In this document: positions 30,571 to 38,685 of the stretch, in pieces
Layout: every line of letters starts with the position of its first letter
Numbering within the stretch: the first letter of the stretch is position 1
NCBI RefSeq assembly: GCF_018388425.1
Contig: NZ_CP074406.1
Location: 124,001 to 188,000, forward strand
Source of the DNA: Nocardioides faecalis
GTDB lineage: Bacteria; Actinomycetota; Actinomycetes; Propionibacteriales; Nocardioidaceae
Direction: 5' to 3'
Length of the DNA stretch: 64,000 nt
Translations under genes and position numbers: made by a program
The notes under the pieces: generated by a model
Told to the model about the DNA's origin: nothing
The model's input: only the letters and a program-made list of their open reading frames with translations
The model's database searches: none

Positions 30571-32514
30571 CTAACCGCGCGGCGAGGGATCAGCCGCGTA
30601 GATATGCGGCATGCGCACCACGCTGTGCGGCGCCGTGATCGATTCACTGGGGCCGACTTGCGTGACGATTACCTGGGCGCCAAGCCTAACCGCCTCGTTA
30701 CCGATGCGACTGATGGCTTCGGCGACGATTGCGGGACTCAGTCCGTGCTGATAGGGGTTGTCGAGGATCACCACGCCTGGCACGCAGAATGACGAATCGT
30801 TGGCCCCGCTCAATCTCACGAGGCCGTAGGTGTACGCGAGGAAGAAGAGCACCTTGGCCTCAGCTCCCAAACTCTCATCCCAAGGCCTGGTGCCGACATA
30901 GAAAGTGAGATCGTCTGCGGTGATCGTCACTTGTTGCCCGATCCACCCGCGCCCATTAAACGCAACGAGAAATTCATTCATTCGATCCGCAAGTGCGCTG
31001 CAGTTTCGCTGGGCATCTGACCGTGCCGCCGCTTCCTGTGTTGCCAGCGCCTCGAGCCGAGTCACCTCGGCGAGCGCGTCGTCCACAGCATTCGATGCGT
31101 TCTCCTCACGCAGGAGGATCGACTCAAGGGCTGGTAGCGCGGCGAGCTGCTGCTGAAGGCGTCCGATCTGGCGCGACGTGTCTTCCAGTGGGCCCACGAA
31201 CGGGGCGAGAAGCGCAAACCGCTCGTCGTGCAGCTCGGCCGCAAGGTCTTCCCGCAGCGCTTTGGCGTCTCGCTCGGCCGCGCGGGCCCGCTCCAGATCG
31301 ACCGCGGTACGCTCGATTGCGTGATTGAGGTCCTCGATCTCCGTCTCCAGGGCGCGGATCTCACGGTCGGCGCGGCGTTGACGACGATCATCGGTCACTG
31401 GCTGGCGGCATAGATAGCAGTCGTCAGTAGCGTGCTGGTGCCGCGGGTCGATCTTCTGTTCGCAGGCGGGGCACAACCGCACGGGTAGGTCGCCGAATAC
31501 ATCGACCGAGTCCGAGAGCCGCTGCAGACGCTCAATTTCGCCCCGAGCGGTCCGGCGAGAGAATCCAAATTCCTCGAGGATTACGGCGAGCTGGGATGCT
31601 CGGGAGGTCGTCCGATCGACCTGCTGTGAAGCAGCGGCGAGGCGTGTCGGAAGTTCGCGATCGAGCCCCGGCGCACCGTCGCCATGCACGGCTTGTCGGG
31701 CGAGCTCACTGATGCCGTCGCGCTGACCCTCCGTCTGCCTGAGGGTCGCAGCGAGTTGATCGCGTACGCGATCGATGGATGCCGCATTCAGAATCGGCGG
31801 CAGCCCGAGCTGCTTGCTGAGGTCACCCACCACAGTGTGCGCGGACTCCGCCACGTCCCGATGGACCGCCTGGGCTGCCGCGAGTGCACGTTGTGCCTCA
31901 CCGAGCTCGAACTCGGCAGTCTCGTATCGGTTCGGCGCAAAGCCCAGAAACAAGCTGATGACCGCGCTCCGAAGGAACTGCCGCTCCTTCGTCGCGAACT
32001 CCGTCCACGAGTCTTCACGCCGGTACATATGACGTAACGGCGAGCGAAAGGTCAGGGGTACCTTTTGGGTTGCCGTCAGAGGGTTCCTCCCGAGCGGGAC
32101 CTCTAGAAGCGGCCACCCGAGTTTGCCCATCAGCCAAGGACTAAGGTCGCTCGCGTCGATGGGAAGGTTGTCGTCAATAGTCACCTTCGACTTGAGACCC
32201 TGCGCGAAGTCACGAGCAAGACGGTGCTTATCGCCGTTGATGGCGATGGTGATCGCGACCGCCGAATACTTCTCTTCGATGGCTGACCCCATAGCGGCTG
32301 CTGGGCTCTTTTCCTTCCCGAGGCAGTAGTCGATGATTTTTAGGGTCGTGGTCTTCGAGCTGTTCGGTTCACCGGTAATCACCGTCATAGGTGTCTTTGA
32401 GAAGTCGTAGGACTCAACGACCCCGGTGTTTTCGATGAGTTCGACTTCGAGGATGCGCAGTCCGCGCTCAAGGCGCAGTGGGGCCAGAACAGCCGGCCGT
32501 TGGGGCTCGGTCAT
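30571..32514 (-). CDS. ABC/SMC-like ATPase with zinc hook, ATPase component of an ABC-3C-type system
   Basis: A 647-residue ATPase built like a small Rad50. Walker A is GEPNSSKTTTL (residues 48-58, Lys54), with Ser where the usual Gly precedes Lys. Two coiled-coil arms (about 200-335 and 375-530) flank a zinc hook with CPAC at 348-351 and CYLC at 366-369. A Walker B-like GVVILDNPYQHG lies at about 580, with Asn in place of the catalytic Glu after Asp; related ABC families of conflict systems carry Gln or Asn here. It is the last of three genes joined by 4-bp overlaps, after a small winged-helix-like protein and a DUF4297-like nuclease. This order matches computationally described ABC three-component (ABC-3C) systems. 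Lower GC than the chromosome suggests transfer. Confidence 0.75.
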   Translation of the reverse strand: MTEPQRPAVLAPLRLERGLRILEVELIENTGVVESYDFSKTPMTVITGEPNSSKTTTLKIIDYCLGKEKSPAAAMGSAIEEKYSAVAITIAINGDKHRLARDFAQGLKSKVTIDDNLPIDASDLSPWLMGKLGWPLLEVPLGRNPLTATQKVPLTFRSPLRHMYRREDSWTEFATKERQFLRSAVISLFLGFAPNRYETAEFELGEAQRALAAAQAVHRDVAESAHTVVGDLSKQLGLPPILNAASIDRVRDQLAATLRQTEGQRDGISELARQAVHGDGAPGLDRELPTRLAAASQQVDRTTSRASQLAVILEEFGFSRRTARGEIERLQRLSDSVDVFGDLPVRLCPACEQKIDPRHQHATDDCYLCRQPVTDDRRQRRADREIRALETEIEDLNHAIERTAVDLERARAAERDAKALREDLAAELHDERFALLAPFVGPLEDTSRQIGRLQQQLAALPALESILLREENASNAVDDALAEVTRLEALATQEAAARSDAQRNCSALADRMNEFLVAFNGRGWIGQQVTITADDLTFYVGTRPWDESLGAEAKVLFFLAYTYGLVRLSGANDSSFCVPGVVILDNPYQHGLSPAIVAEAISRIGNEAVRLGAQVIVTQVGPSESITAPHSVVRMPHIYAADPSPRG

Positions 32515-33089
32515 GGTCGGATCTCCGTCCAGTAGGGCAGGTCGCCGACCTCGTTCGGGAAAAGGTCGTAGACGAGGTCCTTCAGTTCAGTGCCTGTCAT
32601 CGTGCTCAGGTCGGGGGTCATGGCCGCACAGCGATTCAGCAGCGGCTGGAAGGACGCCCGGCCGCTGAGGTCGTCAGCTGCGCGACGACCCGCGGCCGTC
32701 AACTGGACCCTTTCCGGCTTCGCGGTGGTGATGGTGATCAGCTTCCTCGAGAGCAGGAATGCGAGAAACTGTCGGTACCTGGGGTCCCAAGGTCCGTAGC
32801 GGTACCGAATCATCGGCGCTTCAATCTCCGCGCCGGTTGCCGTCCACTCCGTAGTACTGGCACCGATGTCACGCAGGTGGTCGAGGGCCCGCTCGAGGAA
32901 TGCTGGATAGCGTAGTAGGAAGTCGAGTTTGGCTAGCTTCGTTCGCCCGTCTATGCCGGGCTTTGTCCCCGTTCCGCACCGGCGCAGCAGCACTAGGAGC
33001 CGCGCCGCGTGGAAGTCAATGCTGTCGTCCGGATCCCACGGTTCGTGAAGCGGCGGTACGACATCGGGGCCGATGCCCGCTGACATCAC
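32511..33089 (-). CDS. Putative ABC-3C middle component (small winged-helix-like protein)
   Basis: A 192-residue protein with no membrane segment. The region KLAKLDFLLRYPAFLERAL followed by RYRYGPWDPRYRQFLAFLLSRKLITI looks like a helical/winged-helix unit; the C-terminus (ELKDLVYDLFPNEVGDLPYW) is acidic. I do not recognise an enzyme motif. Its stop overlaps the ATPase start and its start overlaps the nuclease stop, each by 4 bp (ATGA), so the three products are probably made in fixed ratio. In ABC-3C systems the middle component is thought to link ATPase and effector; assignment here rests on position and size. Confidence 0.6.
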   Translation of the reverse strand: MMSAGIGPDVVPPLHEPWDPDDSIDFHAARLLVLLRRCGTGTKPGIDGRTKLAKLDFLLRYPAFLERALDHLRDIGASTTEWTATGAEIEAPMIRYRYGPWDPRYRQFLAFLLSRKLITITTAKPERVQLTAAGRRAADDLSGRASFQPLLNRCAAMTPDLSTMTGTELKDLVYDLFPNEVGDLPYWTEIRP

Positions 33090-34168
33090 ACGTACCGGTT
33101 CTGACAGCGGTAGGTCACGTCAGAGAGCGTTGCCATTCTGTCGGCGCTTGTCCCTAGCGTGCCATCAATATCAGTGTCGAGGGCATCGACTACGGCGCTG
33201 AACGCTGCTGGCCCTGGCTGGACCTTTCCGGCGCGACGATGGGCTGCGACGCGCTGGCAGATCGCGAATACCTCGCGGTTCAGTTCCTTGTATCGGACCT
33301 TCTCTGCCCCGATCGCCGATCGGATCTTTCGCCTGAGTGACTCCAGTTCCTGGAACGAACGTTGTATCTCCTCATCATCAAGACCAGCCGCATCCAGTTT
33401 TTCAGCGAGTGGGACGAGAGGCAGGGTGCCGTTGGCCGACTCCCCGGTCGCCTGCGTTACAACGTCCGCGAACATCTTCCAGAACTCGCCTGCCGTCCAG
33501 GAACGAGCAACGCGTCGGCGCGCTTCACGCGCGACCTTGCTCAGGAGCAACTCGGCGATCTTGGCAAGCTCATCGAGGAGCGGCTTCTGGCCTATCTGTT
33601 TGGTGACAGGGTCCTCCAGCAGGCCGATGATGTCCTTCTCGAGGTCATCCGCAGTACGCGGAAGGACCTGCACTTCGAGGCGTTCGACAAGGAAGTCGAT
33701 GTCTGGTGCCCAGTCGGGCAAGGGCAGGGCGGTGAGCTTGTTTGCTACGTCTTGGCGAGACTTCTGATCGGCTAGTGTCGTTCCGCACGGTCCCTCGTGT
33801 TTGAACCCCCAGAGGGTTTGCGCGGGCGGTTCGTTCAGCACGACGCAGAAGGTGACCTCGCCTACCGGCTCGTCCTTACCGCTAAATAGTCGTCCCAGAA
33901 TGCTGGTCTCGACCTTGCCCTTGACTTCGGGTCGGCACACCCGTGCGGCACTGTGTGCTTCGGCGTTCTCGCGCGTCTTCACTTGGCGATAGATGATGCG
34001 GTCGTCTAGCGTGCAGATGATGTCGTCTTCGGCTTCGAAACCGACCGAGGTGTAGAGGGTTCCGAGGTTCAGGCACTCCATGAGCGTGACCGCGTCCTGA
34101 TACGCGAATCCCCGCCGGCTACGCCGGCCGCCGTCCTCAACACTCACCTTCGCCCCCGTCTCAGCCAT
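33086..34168 (-). CDS. DUF4297/Cap4-like nuclease, effector of an ABC-3C-type system
   Basis: A 360-residue protein. The first 70 residues carry a PD-(D/E)XK-like nuclease pattern of the DUF4297/Cap4 group: RRGFAYQDAVTLMECL (Gln24), GFEAEDDIICTLDD (Glu46, Asp48, Asp49) and IIYRQVKTR (Gln62, Lys64). The rest is largely helical (about 170-330) and could be the dimerisation or sensor part. Such nucleases cut double-stranded DNA when activated. The ATG at 34168 is chosen because the nuclease domain begins soon after; ATGs at 34183 and 34273 are possible, none with a clear ribosome binding site. It is the first gene of the operon; no CD-NTase gene is nearby, so it is not a CBASS effector here. Confidence 0.7.
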   Translation of the reverse strand: MAETGAKVSVEDGGRRSRRGFAYQDAVTLMECLNLGTLYTSVGFEAEDDIICTLDDRIIYRQVKTRENAEAHSAARVCRPEVKGKVETSILGRLFSGKDEPVGEVTFCVVLNEPPAQTLWGFKHEGPCGTTLADQKSRQDVANKLTALPLPDWAPDIDFLVERLEVQVLPRTADDLEKDIIGLLEDPVTKQIGQKPLLDELAKIAELLLSKVAREARRRVARSWTAGEFWKMFADVVTQATGESANGTLPLVPLAEKLDAAGLDDEEIQRSFQELESLRRKIRSAIGAEKVRYKELNREVFAICQRVAAHRRAGKVQPGPAAFSAVVDALDTDIDGTLGTSADRMATLSDVTYRCQNRYV

Positions 34169-34441
34169 TCTTGGCGAACACATCTCACACCATGCGCGGC
34201 ACGTCTTTTGGCGTTTCACCGGGATCGAGCCAATCCCCTTAGGTTGGAGGAGGTCATCACGCGGTAGTCGCATGATTGCGCCGGTGCCGCCGTACCGGCC
34301 CCGGTGTTCAGGATTGGTGCGTCACCGCCAACTCGACGACCTTCGTCGCCACGCCGACAACCACGAGCAAGCACGAGTCACAGGTTCGTTCCGCGGCGCT
34401 GTCGCCAATCGATCCGAGTCCATCCAGGCTGGTGCCGCACC

Positions 34442-35119
34442 TCAGAGCGGGGCGTGATCGCTCAGTTCGCCGTCGACCCACTCAAGGTAGGCGCGTAGCG
34501 CGGTCACAGACTCCTCGATAGCGGCAGGAGTGACGAGAACACCAAGCTCGTCCGGCGTAAAGCCGAACTTCAGCACCTTGAGGCGCTGCTTGGTCTGTTG
34601 CAGACCCTTGCCCCGCACTTGACGCGCTGTGAAGCGTCCCAACCCGTGAACGAGCGCGTTCCGGGCTTCGATGATGGGGCCAACCTGGGCGAACGGCGAG
34701 GCACCGTTCCTGATCTTGATGTCCTTCTTTACATACTTCGTGAAGTACTCGTCCATCGCGAGCCATGACCCTGTGCCCTTGTCTTCGAACTCGGCGTAGA
34801 GCTTCTCGACCAACGCGGCACGAGGGGACGGTGCCTGAGGCGCCAGCCGCACGACGAGCTGGCCAGCGACAAAGGACTCGACGATTGTCACGCACCGCAC
34901 GAGGACACCCTCTCGACGGTGTTGGGCCTGCATGGACCCAGGAGGCAGGACCTTGAGTCTCCCACCGATGAACACGTGGGACTCCAGTGCCGCCTCGGCG
35001 CGACGATGCTGAGCCAAAGCGACCATGAGCTGGCGCCGAGAGTGCTCGCACGCCACGGAGACCACGGACAAGCCGGCGAGGCTCGCCGTGGGTGCGCCCG
35101 GCTTTGACGACGTGGTCAT
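34442..35119 (-). CDS. HEPN-domain protein, putative ribonuclease paired with a reverse transcriptase
   Basis: A 225-residue helical protein. The segment GPIIEARNALVHGLGRFT contains the HEPN active-site pattern R-x4-H with the usual polar residue after Arg (Arg153-Asn154, His158). HEPN proteins with this motif are often metal-independent RNases used in toxin-antitoxin and abortive-infection systems; the RiboL-PSP subgroup is the nearest I can name. Its ATG overlaps the stop of the reverse transcriptase gene by 4 bp (ATGA), so the two are co-translated. The lactococcal abortive-infection protein AbiA carries an RT and a HEPN domain in one chain; here the same combination appears as two proteins. 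Activity and target are inferred. Confidence 0.65.
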   Translation of the reverse strand: MTTSSKPGAPTASLAGLSVVSVACEHSRRQLMVALAQHRRAEAALESHVFIGGRLKVLPPGSMQAQHRREGVLVRCVTIVESFVAGQLVVRLAPQAPSPRAALVEKLYAEFEDKGTGSWLAMDEYFTKYVKKDIKIRNGASPFAQVGPIIEARNALVHGLGRFTARQVRGKGLQQTKQRLKVLKFGFTPDELGVLVTPAAIEESVTALRAYLEWVDGELSDHAPL

Positions 35120-36771
35120 GACGGTCCGTCAGCAACCAGCCGGGTTCTTCGGACGACACGGCGCCGAGTCCCCCATGTCTGCTTCCGCGCCCATTCCGCC
35201 AGCCAACGTTCGACCTGGTCGGCGGCGACCTCCTCGACCCCGTTCGCTTCCCGGGCCGCTGCCAGGGCTAAGGCGGCGGTCAGCCTGTGCGACTCCGGAG
35301 CGCGGTCATATGCGCGTGCGCCGAGGTCGACGGTTAGCTGGCGCCTACGAGCAAGGGCGAGAGCAGCCTGCGCTGAAACCGCGTCGTGGGCTCCGTCGAC
35401 CTGGTCCTTCAACCACGCAATGTGGCGCTGGCGTCGACGCGTCCCGTCGGACACCGACCCCGCGAGGTAGGCAACCCACAGCGACTGCCAGATGCTGACG
35501 ATGTTGCGGTCGCGTCCACACAACTCGTTAAGGACACCGTGAACCAGCGCCGCATCGTCCCTGCCGACTGCGATCAAGTAGTTGCATACCTGCGGGGTGA
35601 GGTGTGGTTCGTGGACCAGGAGTGCAATGGCGGCGTTGACCGCGCGGTTATCTCGACCTGTCTCCAACGTGGCCAGGGACTTACGCAACAGGGTCGACCA
35701 GATGTGCGACCCCCACCCATAGTCGTCCCTGGCCTCCTCATCGCGCCAGATGCTGACTACCCGCGCCGCGACGTCGAGCTGGTCGCTGGTCGGCTCGAGC
35801 CTGGCCGCAGACTCCTCCGTCGAGTCGCTCTCGTCATGTTCGATGCCGGGCAGCCTGCGTGACTCCTCGGTGACGTCGTCTATGACAACGTCGACGAGGT
35901 CCTCGTCGTCGTCGTCGGAATAGACCCCAGCGACCGATGCGAAGAACTCCTCGATAGTGATGCCTTGTATGGCTTGCTCGTCGAAGAGACGCTGCTCGGC
36001 GCGCCTAACCTCGGTCCGGGAATCCTCGTAGGTTTCCCTACCCGGCGTGCCGGTCTTCGCCTCGTTTAGGACAAGCCCGAGCTCGAACGCTGACCGCTCG
36101 ATGTGTTCAAGAGCCTCCAGCGCCTCGTTGTAGTCGGCGCAGGCGACACGGAAGTCGTCGGCGTAGCGGGCGGCCGCGTAGCCGCGACGCACGAGACTGC
36201 GACGGATCGGGTCGACGTACAAGTCACCAAGCACGTCGGAGCGGTCGTTCATCTGAGGCAGCCCAAACTGGCGACCAGTACCACCCTGTAGCAACTCCAC
36301 CACCGCGGTGATGGCCAGGTCGTCACCGGTCTGGGCGACAACCTCATCTATCAGTCTCTCGTGGTCGATGTACTGGTAGTAGGCGGCAACGTCGGCCTTG
36401 AGAACGTAGTTGCAGCCCTCGACTTCCAGTGGGCTGTGAGCGAACTCGTCGTAGTCACCGCGGTCAGGAATCACGGGCAGTCGGCCTACGACCACGTTCA
36501 CCAATGCCCGATAGATGAACCGATCCTCGAGCGCGACGTACGGCAGCGGACGTGATCCCCTCGCAGCCTTGCGCGCCAGCACGCTGTCCTGCGGTGCCGG
36601 GTGAAAGTCACGACGCATGCGGGCCTGGAGCCGACCGACCAGGTCCTCGAGGTGGCCGAGGAGCGCGCGGTCTGCCAGCGGTGGGGGTAGGTAGCGGTTA
36701 CGTGCGGTCAGCTCGTCGATCACCGCCGCGCGGTAGTCCACCTCGGCCAGAACAGCAGCCGGAATCCTCAT
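35116..36771 (-). CDS. Abi/UG-like defence reverse transcriptase with long C-terminal helical domain
   Basis: A 551-residue protein. Residues about 60-300 show reverse transcriptase motifs: NYVLKADVAAYYQYIDHERL (catalytic Asp127), GLPQMNDRSDVLGDLYVDPI in place of the usual QG..SP block, and ARYADDFRVA (catalytic Asp205, Asp206). There is no maturase, endonuclease or integrase domain. An acidic stretch near residue 315 leads into about 220 residues of helical repeats rich in Ala, Arg and Leu, as in AbiA/AbiK and other unknown-group (UG) RTs used in phage defence. The ATG at 36771 has GGAGG 4 bases upstream. It is followed by an overlapping HEPN gene and preceded by about 400 bp without a gene. 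I cannot assign a UG/DRT number. Confidence 0.8.
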   Translation of the reverse strand: MRIPAAVLAEVDYRAAVIDELTARNRYLPPPLADRALLGHLEDLVGRLQARMRRDFHPAPQDSVLARKAARGSRPLPYVALEDRFIYRALVNVVVGRLPVIPDRGDYDEFAHSPLEVEGCNYVLKADVAAYYQYIDHERLIDEVVAQTGDDLAITAVVELLQGGTGRQFGLPQMNDRSDVLGDLYVDPIRRSLVRRGYAAARYADDFRVACADYNEALEALEHIERSAFELGLVLNEAKTGTPGRETYEDSRTEVRRAEQRLFDEQAIQGITIEEFFASVAGVYSDDDDEDLVDVVIDDVTEESRRLPGIEHDESDSTEESAARLEPTSDQLDVAARVVSIWRDEEARDDYGWGSHIWSTLLRKSLATLETGRDNRAVNAAIALLVHEPHLTPQVCNYLIAVGRDDAALVHGVLNELCGRDRNIVSIWQSLWVAYLAGSVSDGTRRRQRHIAWLKDQVDGAHDAVSAQAALALARRRQLTVDLGARAYDRAPESHRLTAALALAAAREANGVEEVAADQVERWLAEWARKQTWGTRRRVVRRTRLVADGPS

Positions 36772-37169
36772 CCCACCTCCATCGGAGCACATGTGACGAA
36801 CCCCAAGAGCCCACCAACTGGGAGGCCGAGTGGCACGAGTACAACTACCACGCCCGGCCCGTTGTCCGCTCCAAACACGAATCGATGCCTGAGCCCTACG
36901 TCCGCCTTGCGGCGTCACTGGCGAGTTGATCGGGTACTCGTGCCCTCAGGCCCATCGGGCTGGACGTGCTCGCCCTTTCGATGAGGCGTACCCGATTACG
37001 CCACGGTCGTAAGTCGCAAGCGCCCGAATCTAATGGCTTCTGCCGCGCCACTTCGAGACGAGGTGCGTCTTTTCGCCGCCTATCAGCGTGTGCTGGAAGC
37101 GCACTCTCATGCCGAGAGTCGGGTAACGGCATGAGGAACTTTTCGGTGGCGGGCCGTTAGCCTGCCGTC
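36772..37169. other. Gene-free region upstream of the reverse transcriptase; possible structured RNA
   Basis: These 398 bp hold no convincing gene. They contain the inverted repeat ATCGGGTAC (36929-36937) and GTACCCGAT (36988-36996) with a 50-nt loop, plus shorter GC-rich palindromes. Some defence RTs use a non-coding RNA encoded beside them, so this is a place to look; the promoters of the RT and the divergent methyltransferase must also be here. Confidence 0.35.
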
Positions 37170-37778
37170 GTGGATCTCCGCTCGGTGCGCGACGCCTACT
37201 CGTCGAAATCGCAGCAGTACGTCGACCTGTTCGACGGGGACTGGGACGCGGACAAGGCCGACGCGACGTTCATCCGGCGGCACCTCGCCGGTAGCGAAGG
37301 CCCCGTGCTCGACCTCGGCTGCGGACCCGGGCACTGGACTGCCGATCTGCACCAGCGCGGCGTCCAAGTCACCGGCATTGACGTGGTGCCGGAGTTCATC
37401 AGCCATGCTCGCGCCAACCATCCCGGCCCGGAATTCCGACTGGACTCAATGACCGACCTGAACCTAGCGGCCAACTCCATAGCAGGCATCCTCAGTTGGT
37501 ACTCAACGATCCACGTTCCCCCGGCAGACCTGGACGGCGTGCTCGCCGAGTTCCGCCGCCTCCTTGCCCCGTCCGGCACGCTGGTCCTCGGGTTCTTTGA
37601 CAGTGACGACGAGGTCGCCTCGTTCGACCACGCTGTCCACACCGCGTACCGCTGGCCGTGTGACCTGATGGTGCGACGCGTTACCGAGGCTGGATTCGCC
37701 GAGGTGGAGCGCCTACAACGGGAGTTCGCAAAGCGCCCGGGTCGGAAGTACGCCGCCGTCGCCGCGCGGGCAGTTTGA
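37170..37778 (+). CDS. Class I SAM-dependent methyltransferase
   Basis: A 202-residue single-domain methyltransferase. Motif I is VLDLGCGPGHWTADL (about 46-60), followed by the acidic VTGIDVVPEFI, then the motif IV region AGILSWYSTIHVPP and the late GTLVLGFFDSDDE. This matches small-molecule methyltransferases of the UbiE/Methyltransf_11/25 type rather than DNA methylases, since no NPPY-like motif is present. The acceptor is unknown. It starts with GTG, stands divergent from the RT-HEPN operon within the GC-poorer island, and may simply be island cargo. Confidence 0.75.
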   Translation: MDLRSVRDAYSSKSQQYVDLFDGDWDADKADATFIRRHLAGSEGPVLDLGCGPGHWTADLHQRGVQVTGIDVVPEFISHARANHPGPEFRLDSMTDLNLAANSIAGILSWYSTIHVPPADLDGVLAEFRRLLAPSGTLVLGFFDSDDEVASFDHAVHTAYRWPCDLMVRRVTEAGFAEVERLQREFAKRPGRKYAAVAARAV

Positions 37779-37907
37779 AACCGGACGAACGTCGCCGCGA
37801 AGTGCTACTTCGCCAACGGAGTGATGCCCATGCCACCCTGCGGGCCCGCCCGCTCATGCCGCGGTGAGTGCGTCTATCCGCCGCGTGAGCACCGGTCCTC
37901 GGCAACA

Positions 37908-38423
37908 ATGGGCTGGGTGCTACCTGATCTCCTTCGCCCTGGGCTAAGCGTCGTGTTCTGCGGGACAGCGGTTGCTACGGCTTCCGCGGAGCGCGGTCAC
38001 TACTACTCGGGTAGAGGCAACAAGTTCTGGCAGCTCCTCCACGAGTCCGGCTTCACTCCCTTCCGCCTCACCCCCGAGGACGACGCCTCACTCCCCTCCT
38101 TTGGCGTCGGCATTACCGACCTCGTCAAGACCGTCGCCCAGAGTCACGACCGCGGCCTTGACTTCGGTGGAGCGCCGACGGTGGCCGGCCACATCATCGC
38201 GGCTGCACCGCAGTGGGTCGCGTTCAACGGATTGACCGCCGGGCGGGCTGCCTCACGCCAGCTTGGCCTTGGACGCCCAAAGGAGGTCGGTCTCGGCGAG
38301 CAGCCGTGGGCGATCGGTCCCAGTCGAGTGTTCGTCGTCCCGAACAGCAGCGGGGCGCATGCGACGATGCCGTTCGCGGACAAACTCCATTGGTGGACGA
38401 TGTTCCGTCGGTTGGTTCGCTAA
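37908..38423 (+). CDS. Mismatch-specific (Mug/TDG-type) uracil-DNA glycosylase family protein
   Basis: A 171-residue protein with the Mug-family layout: VVFCGTAVATASAERGHYYSGRGNKFWQLL at the N-terminus (active-site loop and pyrimidine pocket), FGVGITDLVK in the middle, and VFVVPNSSGAHATMPFADKLHWW near the end (the minor-groove intercalation loop). It would remove uracil or thymine mispaired with G. The VFCGT form, instead of the GINPG of E. coli Mug, is common in actinobacterial relatives. The ATG at 37908 lacks a strong ribosome binding site; a GTG 9 bases later is an alternative. It lies in the island with the defence genes, but a role in defence is not shown. Confidence 0.75.
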   Translation: MGWVLPDLLRPGLSVVFCGTAVATASAERGHYYSGRGNKFWQLLHESGFTPFRLTPEDDASLPSFGVGITDLVKTVAQSHDRGLDFGGAPTVAGHIIAAAPQWVAFNGLTAGRAASRQLGLGRPKEVGLGEQPWAIGPSRVFVVPNSSGAHATMPFADKLHWWTMFRRLVR

Positions 38424-38520
38424 CCCCGGTCGAAAGGCCGTCGGACCTGTCTTACAAGGCCGAGCACTGCGAACGGTCGTTTCGAGACTCAAGCGCCACG
38501 CGGCCGCGTCAGATACTGCG

Positions 38521-38685
38521 CTACCTGTCATCACTGTCGCCGAGGTCGCCCCGACTGACGCGCCGACGCTTGCCGACCTTCCGAAGAACGGCCCAGGGCT
38601 CACGAACAGCGCGGCCAGCGCGCCGGTTCTTGTGAGGCTTACAGAGCGGACAACCCTTGTGCTGCCGATGAGGTGAGTGAGCCAT
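38521..38685 (-). CDS. Small basic CxxC protein (54 residues)
   Basis: A short reading frame with strong features of a real protein: HRQHKGCPLCKPHKNRR, a single CxxC flanked by His and Lys, then REPWAVLRKVGKRRR and an Asp-rich end. Similar small GC.LCKP proteins are common in actinobacteria, in my recollection, and have no known function; zinc binding with help from the His residues is possible. The ATG at 38685 is the natural start; the frame stays open further upstream, but that part looks non-coding. Confidence 0.5.
   Translation of the reverse strand: MAHSPHRQHKGCPLCKPHKNRRAGRAVREPWAVLRKVGKRRRVSRGDLGDSDDR

Noticed and set aside
30571..32514. Chromosomal SMC, RecF or RecN repair ATPase
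   Set aside because: Length, the central CPAC/CYLC hook, LDNP in place of the usual Walker B, and the tightly coupled partner genes do not fit those repair proteins.
33086..34168. CBASS effector Cap4
   Set aside because: The nuclease pattern is similar, but no CD-NTase gene lies nearby and the partner genes are an ABC ATPase and a middle component.
35116..36771. Group II intron or retron reverse transcriptase
   Set aside because: No maturase X or HNH domain and no intron-like flanking RNA is recognisable. The motif around residues 170-183 and the long helical tail fit the Abi/UG group. A retron msr-msd was not found by reading, though it cannot be excluded without folding software.
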